64,000 nt of DNA from contig NZ_JACRSE010000006.1 of assembly GCF_014281055.1 (NCBI RefSeq), forward strand, positions 62,001 to 126,000, read 5' to 3'. This document shows positions 33,201-39,018 of the stretch, one piece after another (the first letter of the stretch is position 1; each line of letters starts with the position of its first letter). Source of the DNA: Fluviispira vulneris. GTDB lineage: Bacteria > Bdellovibrionota_B > Oligoflexia > Silvanigrellales > Silvanigrellaceae. A program made the position numbers and the translations under genes. Below the pieces are notes generated by a model, which did not search any database, was not told the DNA's origin, and worked only from the letters and a program-made list of their open reading frames with translations.

Positions 33201-36020
33201 GACTTAAGCCTTTTCCTGAATGAAGAACTTGACAAAATATCAGGGTGCTTTAATTATTCAGAAAGCTTATTCCATAAAGAAACAATTAAAAATTATACTT
33301 CTCTATTTATTCAAATATTAAAAGAAATTTCATTGCTAAAAAATAATTATTTAAGCTCGGATTTTAAATTAAAGCATTTGAATTATCTACCAGCCGATCA
33401 GTTGACTTATATTTATTCTAATCAAAGTGCTTTAAATAAAAATTATTTTAAAGAACAAAATATCATACAATGCTTTGAAGAACAGGTTATAAAAACTCCT
33501 CATAACATAGCTCTCGTAAGTGAAAATAATAAGCTAACTTATTCAGAATTAAATTTACGTGCTAATCAACTTGCTCATTATATAAAAGATAAATATGCCA
33601 TTAAAGCAGATGATCTTATTGCTCTTTGCCTAAAACGTGACGAGCATATGTTAATCAGTATTCTTGCTGTTCTTAAAGCAGGAGGGGCTTATGTGCCCAT
33701 GGATCCTGAGTATCCAATGGAAAGGATAGAATATATTCTGAATGACACGGGTTCAAAGGTATTATTAACCAATGAATCGCTTAAAGAATTATTCCTTAAT
33801 AAAAATTTACAAAATGTAAAAATAGAATTTATCGATGGGGAAAACGGTGAATTTACTTTACAGAAGCAAAATCAATCTAATTTAACAACAAAAATCGACA
33901 GCCATCACTTAGCATATGTGATTTACACTTCAGGAACCACAGGTAGACCTAAGGGAGTTTTGATTGAGCATGCAAGTGTTGTGAATTTGATTGTAAACCA
34001 AGGGAATTTAATTGCAGAAGAGTTCAAAGAAAATAAATATATTTCTGTGCTCTGGTTTGCAAATTATGTATTTGATGCACATGTTTGGGAGTTATCATCA
34101 AGTATTTTTCATGGACATTGTTTATATATAGTTGCAAATGAAGTTCGGAAAGACCTTCATTTGCTGTCTGAATTTGTCAAAAAAAATCAAATAAACTATG
34201 CTGTTTTACTCCCCTTTTTGCTTGATAAGGACACTGTATTAGAAATTGATCTCCTGACAGTGGGTGGTGATAAATTCAACAAAAATATTTTAGAAAATTA
34301 TTTAAATCATAATAAAAAATTAATGAATGCATATGGTCCAACTGAAACTACAGTGATATCTAATACACATAAATACAATAATCCTGAAGAAGTGAATTGG
34401 ATTGGAAAAGCTTTACCCAATTATACAACCTATGTTTTAGATAATAATTTAAAATTACTTCCTATTGGAGCTATTGGCGAACTCTATATTGGCGGTATAG
34501 GGGTTGCGAGAGGATATTTAAATAGGCCAGAACTCACTGCTGAAAAATTTATTGCCAATCCATATCAAACAGAGCAAGAAAAGTTATCCTCTTATAACTC
34601 CCGTCTTTATAAAACAGGTGATCTCGTTCGCTTGTTACCCAATGGCTGTTTGGAATATATCGGACGGAATGATTCACAAGTAAAAATCCGTGGCTTTAGA
34701 ATTGAATTGGGTGAAATAGAAAGTGCTATTTTAGGTTTTGAAAATATCAAACAAGCCGTAGCAATTGTAAAAACTTTGGGAGATTCCTCTTCAGAACATA
34801 AATCTCTTATTTGTTACTACGTCGCTGATGCTGAAATTGATGAAAAGGAATTAAAAGAATATCTATCAACCTGTTTACCTGATTATATGTTGCCAAATTA
34901 TTTTGTTTACTTAAAAGAAATCCCCTTAACTTTGAATGGCAAATTGGATAAAAAAGCACTTCCTACTCCAAAAATTCGTCAAGATGAAAATTTTGTCCCA
35001 CCAAGAAATGAGTTGGAAAAAAATATCTGTGCTATTTGGGAAAGTGTTTTAGGTCTGTCCAAAAATTCAATCGGGATAAATAATAAATTTTTTAGCGTTG
35101 GTGGCGACAGTATTATTTCAATTAAAATTGTAAATAAAATAAGAAATGATTTAGGTGTAATTTTAAATATAAAAGACATATTTACTTATAATACCGTTGA
35201 AAAAATATGTGATTTTATTAGAGAAAAATCTTCCGATTTTAAACCAAGTAAAAATAATGATTTTGAATTAAATAAAGAGATAGAATACAAGCAAATCATT
35301 GAGTTAAATAAGTCTTCAGATAAACCAAGTATTTTTATGATCCACTCAGGAACGGGTAGCTGTGATGTTTATAAAGATCTCTCATTTAAAATGAAAGATC
35401 ATTTTCATTGCTATGGAGTTGAACATTACAATTTATATCAAGAAAAAATGATAGATAATTTTCATGATTTGTGTGAATATTATTTAAAACATATCCAAAA
35501 AATAATGGATGAAACTAAACAGAAAACTTATCACTTATTAGGTTGGTCATTGGGTGGCATTATAGCGTTAGAAATTGCAAGTATTCTAGAAAAACAAGGA
35601 ATATCAAATATATATATTTATCTTCTCGATTCGGTATATGATAATTTACAAGTGTTAAACAACTTTATTGAAATAGATGTAATGGATGAACTTATAAAAA
35701 ATGAGGTTTCACCGACTGAGGCTAAAAAAATTATAAACACAATAAATGTTGAGTCAAAATATTTTGAACAAGGTATTAGCTCAAAATTAAAATTTGCCAA
35801 AACTTTATTGTTTAAGGCAATGGTTAGTTATAAATTGACTGGAAATTTAAATGTTGATCAATATCTTAAAAATTGTATTGATTTAAAAGATAACAATATA
35901 CCAAATGCCTTATCAAGCCCAGAACAGTTTAAAATGATACAAGCACACAATGCTTCACATCTATCTATAATTGAAAAAGAGGATTTAATTATATCAGAAA
36001 TTCTAAAATTTATTTCTTGA
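24228..36020 (+). CDS. Trimodular non-ribosomal peptide synthetase C-A-T-E-C-A-T-C-A-T-TE
   Basis: A 3930-residue synthetase. By residue: C1 1-450 (starter-like, QHILIDG at ~126), A1 466-968, T1 980-1050 (LGGDS), E 1072-1505 (HHLIVDAVSW; EGHGREE, GWFTSMYP), C2 1521-1980 (NHHAILDG), A2 1992-2498, T2 ~2510-2580 (LGGNS), C3 ~2598-3065 (HHIAFDG), A3 3078-3581, T3 around 3624 (VGGDS), TE 3675-3930 (GWSLGG, Ser ~3774). Each A domain keeps YTSGTTG and the core Lys motif NGKLDK. Reading the ten specificity positions gives A1 DAWVTAAVMK, A2 DVSHMSYEVK, A3 DAWVTGAVIK; A1 and A3 resemble a published Tyr code (DALVTGAVVK), A2 only faintly a Ser code. The N-terminal C domain suggests an acylated first residue; E makes it D. 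Product inferred: acyl-D-aromatic-X-aromatic, released or cyclised by TE. No MbtH, PPTase or exporter is adjacent. Confidence 0.95.
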   Translation: MNNTVELTPYHLLFYFEWKLNPTRTDYHIVIDQALEGELNVERLNRSLKRFISEFYLMNSHVEDSNGKYFWTNNTSIQELKYYENGCEANELKNFISKDFDLENGCLYRYILIKNDEKKFRFIFILQHILIDGSSLETLYNEISKYYNNENYSYAITVNEQEKNLQNISLYLKEKIKNNYEKYKNFWDKSLLNIEPIDLKFLKYSEPLKNKIKSDGINIQELFKIHEINFSFDKIFLEKIKNIISNYKITPYSFSNIIFAITIFKFTKTENFCIPYPVAIREGVDLIYGGNVNTCLLPFHLNNDLNIVDIIHKNKEFIHSLKTENIKQSYFPIYELELKDKGEILNLTFASTNLQNMTLSFENIKAQVGHNSFIALANDISFGYEEKYGELHFRVYFKCDKVSIELMNNFCKIYDNLYSQIINNLIESKKGKKLKNINDYYLIPYEGYYKYFDNVNSKNIENPDKRVITQCFEEQVLKTPHNIALVSNKDKLTYSELNLRANQLAHYLKDKYDIKADDLVALCLKRDEHMLISILAVLKAGAAYVPMDPEYPMDRIEYILEDTGTKLLLTNESQKELFFKESLQKVNIEFIDSKNLEYTLQKQNQGNLTTKIENHHLAYVIYTSGTTGKPKGVLIEHAGVVNLIVNQGNLIAEEFKENKYISVLWFANYVFDAHVWELSSSIFHGHCLYIVANEVRKDLHFLSEYVKEHQINYAVLPPSLLDKDNLLEIDLLTVAGDKFNKNILENYLNHHKKVINAYGPTETTVMSAYHQYHSPEEVNQIGNAIRNHKLYVLDNHLNLLPVGAIGELFIGGVGVARGYLNRPELTAEKFIVNPYQTEQEKLSNFNSRLYKTGDLVRLLPNGCFEYIGRNDTQVKIRGYRIELEEIESAILGFKNIKQAAAIAKALGESNSDHKSLICYYVSHEEINEKELKEYLSTCLPDYMLPNYFVYLKEIPLTVNGKLDKKALPDPTIRQEENFVAPRNELEKNICAIWESVLGLPKYSVGIKSDFFSLGGDSIISIQIVGRMRSQLGLVVSVKDIFKYKCIELLSEHIKNNSNSKDIEIKREEGILSGKVPLLPIQEWFFSQEFKVPEHWNHSFLIKTPLLDIEKLKNSICKLIEHHDAFRLGYTFENKTWKQSYLANISLPEIKYLDIGLLKEKEGTEIYNQKLIEIFTSWQSNFSLEKGFLFSFGYIEGFQDKTARIFVSMHHLIVDAVSWRIIVEDLQSIYAQKKLPKKGTSYRQWEEGLKKYSTFIDHEKDYWERNLIQIREFNLSLKSIYQKELLTDDNLNIAEFRLPENLTLKLLTECNKAYKTEINDILIAAFIAAIKKQTRLEHLAILLEGHGREEIDPSYDLTKTIGWFTSMYPVCFAANDELEKLVVNVKESLKQVPNKGIGYSALYSYVENELPCISFNYLGQFENESKVDYSSSNWQIVSENSGVSINPINRLKHTIAANGLIINGSLSFLIDTKLDKETTNQLALYFKDYLSSIILHLSDFKRCYLTRSDIGNIINHSYLDTLQKEKEVENIYLANSLQQGFVYHALNQGDIDDAYFVQIVWNYKNSLKPEYLHEAWNHAVSKYDVLRLRFAWDEELVQVIDKNGKIDWKYFDLTDIKESFKQKKYIKEFQEKDRKNKFQLDKGNLARVSLFKLSEDEYTCILSNHHAILDGWSLPVLLNYIHKTYLNLIDNKIIEIGYDPTYGEAQLYFNEHKDANINFWKNYVKEIENDIDLNGLLSQEAKKNLLSFNGYKHVKNPQQKEIICEENLYFELKKICQSRSVTINAMLQYVWHKVLSVYGNGLKTTIGTTVSGRNIPVKDIDSSVGLFINTLPLIVNHNANPEKKVIDCVIEIQDQINEINSRSIVNLSTLQKNGERLFDCIFVFENYPSDHSDDLSKRINTEIQMEEIFETLDYPFTMIVYETEKQLHCKLKFAGELFETNTIEKMLGLMKQLLMQIANDQNILVHSLKYLNEYEFEKILGERNSTSKPRLKQKNIVQLFEERVLNTPHNIALISEKNILTYSELNLRANQLAHYMKDKYAIKTDDLIALCLERDEHMLISILAVLKAGGAYVPMDPEYPMERIEYILEDTAAKVLLTNESHKELFHNKNLQKVNIELIDSKNLEYTLQKQNQGNLTTQIGSHHLAYVIYTSGTTGKPKGVMMGHESCSNRILYMIKENEMTVEDIFLFKTNLVFDVSFSDIFTTLLSGAKLIITQKIFDLDEIERLILSYNVTICHFVPSQFKLFLDEVKIDNLKSLNKVMFSGEEFDPRLIKKEFRSNRTFLNYYGPTETGEVTVKKYNSDFDFDLKNSSIGKVFDYSKIFVLDKNLIPLPINSVGELYITGVSVAHGYLNKLELTAERFITNSLQTTSEKKLNINSYLYKTGDLVRLLENGELEYIGRNDLQVKIRGFRIELSEIENAVLCFNGIKQAVVIVKNIGNDELNKVIICYYISEIQIDIKELTQFLSTKLPDYMIPGFFMQLSTLPLTINGKLDKRALPDVNLKSINEFEAPQSEMEKNIASIWEEVLCLEKGLVGIKSDFFSLGGNSITAIKLLNRINKELDLNISLKDFLASKNIKNIVQELLLKRGNNIKIEKSVFKNTEEQILSFAQERLWFIDKFENGLNSYNIPMLYKLSANTNEQSLLLSLQEIISRHEVLRSVIKDSVEGNAYQEALFDNGKFFQLCRIECDSKKNFEEKLKEKINHTFNLNLDIPISGCIYILKDDNGTREKFLNITIHHIAFDGWSTEVFLNELLSYYDYFEKNEQSKKISPLDLQYKDFARWQKNYLQGQILEQEMKFWKDKLSGIEALDLHLDKQRPLHIDYKGQNVFFELDRQLSDDLRIVSKNLDLSKYSLFLSSYYLMLSCISGQKDIVVGSPIANRHFPKIGEIIGYFVNTIVLRAKIDPELCLVDFIKAVGKEVIEAQQHQDLPFEKLVVEISPERDPSKHPIFQVMFEMNAFQENVKDNKYLNFIEKTSECDEIINQMYSPAKFDLSLFLNEELDKISGCFNYSESLFHKETIKNYTSLFIQILKEISLLKNNYLSSDFKLKHLNYLPADQLTYIYSNQSALNKNYFKEQNIIQCFEEQVIKTPHNIALVSENNKLTYSELNLRANQLAHYIKDKYAIKADDLIALCLKRDEHMLISILAVLKAGGAYVPMDPEYPMERIEYILNDTGSKVLLTNESLKELFLNKNLQNVKIEFIDGENGEFTLQKQNQSNLTTKIDSHHLAYVIYTSGTTGRPKGVLIEHASVVNLIVNQGNLIAEEFKENKYISVLWFANYVFDAHVWELSSSIFHGHCLYIVANEVRKDLHLLSEFVKKNQINYAVLLPFLLDKDTVLEIDLLTVGGDKFNKNILENYLNHNKKLMNAYGPTETTVISNTHKYNNPEEVNWIGKALPNYTTYVLDNNLKLLPIGAIGELYIGGIGVARGYLNRPELTAEKFIANPYQTEQEKLSSYNSRLYKTGDLVRLLPNGCLEYIGRNDSQVKIRGFRIELGEIESAILGFENIKQAVAIVKTLGDSSSEHKSLICYYVADAEIDEKELKEYLSTCLPDYMLPNYFVYLKEIPLTLNGKLDKKALPTPKIRQDENFVPPRNELEKNICAIWESVLGLSKNSIGINNKFFSVGGDSIISIKIVNKIRNDLGVILNIKDIFTYNTVEKICDFIREKSSDFKPSKNNDFELNKEIEYKQIIELNKSSDKPSIFMIHSGTGSCDVYKDLSFKMKDHFHCYGVEHYNLYQEKMIDNFHDLCEYYLKHIQKIMDETKQKTYHLLGWSLGGIIALEIASILEKQGISNIYIYLLDSVYDNLQVLNNFIEIDVMDELIKNEVSPTEAKKIINTINVESKYFEQGISSKLKFAKTLLFKAMVSYKLTGNLNVDQYLKNCIDLKDNNIPNALSSPEQFKMIQAHNASHLSIIEKEDLIISEILKFIS
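26151..26345 (+). repeat. Near-identical A-domain tract, copy in module 1
   Basis: About 195 bases around the A4-A5 region (including the NYVFDAHVWEL coding part) match 33984-34178 with only about four differences by eye, far more alike than the surrounding A-domain sequence, and absent from A2. Offset between copies is 7833 bases. Confidence 0.85.
33984..34178 (+). repeat. Near-identical A-domain tract, copy in module 3
   Basis: Second copy of the tract at 26151-26345. It carries part of the substrate pocket (D235, A236 and W239 equivalents), so recent duplication or gene conversion has made the A1 and A3 pockets alike. Confidence 0.85.
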
Positions 36021-36616
36021 TTTATTATTAGCATTAAATTTATAATCTCACGAATGTATTTTGGTGACCATCCCTTCTATTGTAATTTCAATATGAAGGG
36101 GCACAAGATTATTTTGCAATGAAGAATAGAAATAAAATCCACCAATCGAAAAATTATCTTAATCGGAATAATACTAATGACGATATTTTTAGGGTTCTCT
36201 ATTTTAAAGCCGCCTCATTGCATTAAATTTTGCCTCTGTGTGTAGTCGCCATGAGTCAAAATTAAGGCGCTAAATGATTTATTGGAATAATTTTGATCAG
36301 AATAATAATGAATTTCTAAATTTCTAAAATACACCTTTTTACTAACATTAATGATTTTAAATATTTAACTAAAAATCTTGTCCAAGTTTTTATTTTATAA
36401 AACTATCAAAAAATATAGATTAAATAAAAATATTTTTAATTTGATAACATTATTTATAAATATAATGAATTTTTTAAATTTTTTTTTAAATAATTTTAAA
36501 ATAGCTAATCATTTAATCTAATTACAATTTTTTTTGCTACCTCTTGTCCTTAAGACAAATTTTTTCTAAGAGAAAGTGACCGCGTGAAGAGATAAAATTG
36601 AACGGAGGTTCGCATC
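36021..36616. other. Gene-free stretch between the NRPS and the purine operon
   Basis: No supportable ORF in 596 bases. It holds an imperfect hairpin CCCTTC...GAAGGG (36072-36100) with an inner ATTG/CAAT pairing shortly after the NRPS stop (possible terminator, weak T-tract), a TATAAT at 36461-36466 with a poorly spaced TTGATA at 36441, and a small TTGTC-CTTAA-GACAA dyad followed by ATTTTTT at 36544-36565, 50 bases before purB (possible attenuator). No purine-riboswitch core or PurR box was recognised. Confidence 0.55.
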
Positions 36617-38227
36617 ATGATTGAACGTTATTCCCGCCCAGAAATGAAATCTATCTGGTCTGAAGACTCTAAATATGCGTCTTGGGCTGAAGTTGAAAAA
36701 GCGCATTTAGCAACTCTTGTAGAAATGGGAGACGCACCCAACGATGTTATAAATGTTTTCGACAAAGCTTTTAACTCTAAAACTCCTGCTGATTACTTGG
36801 CTCGAGAGCAGGAAACCGGCCACGATGTGATTGCTTTTGTTTCTGAAGTGGGCGATTCCATGGGCGACAAAGGTCACTTTCTCCACAAAGGCTTGACAAG
36901 CTCAGATGTCCTAGACACCAGTCTTTCCCTCCGCACTCGTAAATCCCTAGAAATAATAACAAATATCCTACAAAAACTCAGAGAAAACCTCGCACAGCGT
37001 GCTTTTGAACACACTCAAACAGTTTGCATTGGCCGCACACATGGTATTCATGCAGAACCTATGAGTTTTGCCCAAGTTTTAGCAAGTCATTACGCTGAAT
37101 TTCAAAGAGCACACACTGAAATACTCAACGCCCAGAAGACAATGTCTTATGGCAAACTATCCGGAGCAGTGGGAACTTATTCGCAAATGACAGCAGAATT
37201 TGAACTTTCAGTTTTAACTAAACTGAAATTACAACCAGAGGCCGTAGCTACGCAGGTGATACCACGGGACCGTTTTGTGTCAGTCGCTTCCGCTATACTT
37301 GCTGCAACCAATGCTGTCGATCGTTTTGCAACGAATATGCGTCATTGGGCACGCACTGAGCTTGGTGAAGTTTTGGAGCCATTTGGCAAAAAGCAAAAAG
37401 GCAGTTCAGCTATGCCGCACAAAAAAAATCCGATCTTAGCTGAAAATCTCTGTGGTCTAGCAAGAACTATCCGTGGATTTGCCGGAATGCTGTCTGAAAA
37501 TGTCGCTCTTTGGCATGAACGAGATATTTCCCACAGCAGTGTAGAACGTATGGCTTTGCCGGATCTCTTTATCACTGCTGATTTTATGCTTTCACGTTGT
37601 GCATCTCTGATTGAAGGTATGCAAATCCGCCCAGAAGCTATGCAAGCCACACTTTGGAAATCCGGCGGCTTGTGGGCAAGCCAAAGCGTATTGACTGCCC
37701 TAGTAACAAGTGGAATGAATAGAACAGAAGCATACGAACTCGTTCAAGGCATCGCCCTTGCAATTTCTGCTAAGGTTGCAACCAACCAAGTCGAACCGAA
37801 ACAATTTCTCAATGATCTGTTACAAAATAAAAAAGTAAAAGAAACTGTTGGTGCAGATAAATTATCACAGTTGTTCGATACAGATCGCTATTTAAAATCC
37901 TTACCAGTAACATTCAAAAGAGTTTTTGGTATCACACCGGAAGAGTTCAAGCGTAAAAGTTCAGAAGCTATCCATAATAAAATTCCCGCTCTGCAAAAAA
38001 TAATCAAGGTAACTATTGAACTTCTGCCTGATGTCCTTGACACAGAAGCAAAAACGATTGCAAATGACATGCGCTTGTCTGGCAATGAAGTGATAGATAT
38101 GCGCCAACAAAAATGTTTTTTTATTCGTATGCCTGGCAATACAAACCCAGAAAATATGCATAAATATGCAAGTGAAGTTTTATACAACCCTGTTATTGAG
38201 CAGTTCACGGTTGAGGTTATTCAATGA
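36617..38227 (+). CDS. purB: Adenylosuccinate lyase fused to PurS
   Basis: 536 residues. Residues 1 to ~455 are PurB (SAICAR to AICAR, and adenylosuccinate to AMP): HDVIAFV near residue 70, GRTHGIHAEPMSFAQV, the signature loop GSSAMPHKKNPILAENLCG (about residue 265) with its catalytic Ser, and SHSSVERMALPD. Residues ~458-536 are a PurS domain: IIKVTIELLPDVLDTEAKTI, then NEVIDMRQQKCFFIRM and LYNPVIEQFTVEVI, matching the KVxVxxKxGVLDPxGxA and NPVIExYxxE patterns of PurS, the small FGAM-synthase subunit. The stop overlaps the purQ start by four bases, and no separate purS exists between, so the fused domain must serve PurQ/PurL. RBS is GGAGG eight bases before the ATG. Confidence 0.92.
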   Translation: MIERYSRPEMKSIWSEDSKYASWAEVEKAHLATLVEMGDAPNDVINVFDKAFNSKTPADYLAREQETGHDVIAFVSEVGDSMGDKGHFLHKGLTSSDVLDTSLSLRTRKSLEIITNILQKLRENLAQRAFEHTQTVCIGRTHGIHAEPMSFAQVLASHYAEFQRAHTEILNAQKTMSYGKLSGAVGTYSQMTAEFELSVLTKLKLQPEAVATQVIPRDRFVSVASAILAATNAVDRFATNMRHWARTELGEVLEPFGKKQKGSSAMPHKKNPILAENLCGLARTIRGFAGMLSENVALWHERDISHSSVERMALPDLFITADFMLSRCASLIEGMQIRPEAMQATLWKSGGLWASQSVLTALVTSGMNRTEAYELVQGIALAISAKVATNQVEPKQFLNDLLQNKKVKETVGADKLSQLFDTDRYLKSLPVTFKRVFGITPEEFKRKSSEAIHNKIPALQKIIKVTIELLPDVLDTEAKTIANDMRLSGNEVIDMRQQKCFFIRMPGNTNPENMHKYASEVLYNPVIEQFTVEVIQ

Positions 38228-39018
38228 AAAAAACTCTTCTCCCCGTTTTTCCTGGAACAAATTGTGAAAAGGAATCACTTTTATGGATCGCATCAAATCT
38301 CGAAACCGAGGCTGAATTTCTTGATTTAACAATACATTCTTCGTTAAAGTCGGATGAAATAGATGCGATCTTTGTCCCAGGTGGATTCAGTTATGGTGAC
38401 TATTTAAGAGCGGGCGCAATCGCAGCTCGTTCAGAAGAAATGGCTTTTGTAAAAAAAAGAGCTGCTGATGGAGTCGCCATATTAGGAATTTGCAATGGTT
38501 TTCAAATATTATGCGAAACGGGTTTGTTACCTGGTGCCTTAGTGAAAAATATCACACGTCGGTATCATCATTTTCCAGTTTCCATTCACATTGATTCATC
38601 TTATTTAAAAAAGAAGAGTGACAAAAAGTGTGTGTGGATTCCTGAGTTTAATGAAAATGAAGAAGAAGAGTTACAGAAAGAATTTTCGACCCACTTCCGT
38701 GTTCCTTTATCCTGCGGAATGGGCAATTGGGTACCTCCAGTGGATGAACACGCACGTACAAAAGCGGAAAGTAACGCTGTTATTTACTACAACAACAATG
38801 AAAATGGCAGTTATAAATCCATTGCAGGAATCACAAATGACTCAGGCACAGTCCTTGGAATGATGCCCCACCCAGAAAGAGCATCTGACACCGCAGTTGG
38901 TGGCACAGCTGGACTCATTTTTTTACTTGGAATTTCACAATCTCGAAATATTAAAATTCGAGTGGGAAGTGAATTAGAAAAATTTGTTGAAAAAATAAAA
39001 ATGGGGAGAGCGCATTAA
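38224..39018 (+). CDS. purQ: FGAM synthase glutaminase subunit PurQ
   Basis: A class-I glutamine amidotransferase of 264 residues that gives NH3 to PurL. The nucleophile Cys is in ILGICNGFQILCE (about residue 92) and the catalytic His-Glu in GMMPHPERASD (about residue 216). The opening VFPGTNCEKESL and GGFSYGDYLRAGAIAA are typical. It is about 35 residues longer than Bacillus PurQ, partly from a charged insert (KKKSDKKCVWIPEFNENEEE) around residue 130. It overlaps purB::purS and shares its stop/start with purL (one-base overlap), so PurS, PurQ and PurL are translationally coupled, as expected for the three-part FGAM synthase. Confidence 0.95.
   Translation: MKKTLLPVFPGTNCEKESLLWIASNLETEAEFLDLTIHSSLKSDEIDAIFVPGGFSYGDYLRAGAIAARSEEMAFVKKRAADGVAILGICNGFQILCETGLLPGALVKNITRRYHHFPVSIHIDSSYLKKKSDKKCVWIPEFNENEEEELQKEFSTHFRVPLSCGMGNWVPPVDEHARTKAESNAVIYYNNNENGSYKSIAGITNDSGTVLGMMPHPERASDTAVGGTAGLIFLLGISQSRNIKIRVGSELEKFVEKIKMGRAH

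Noticed and set aside
36021-36616. Purine riboswitch before purB
   Set aside because: The three-way junction core and conserved loop sequences were not found; only a weak 5-bp dyad with a T-tract is present.
23660-36616. NRPS as a mobile island with att sites or IS ends
   Set aside because: No integrase, transposase, tRNA or flanking direct repeats were seen; the isolation is only shown by AT-rich gaps.
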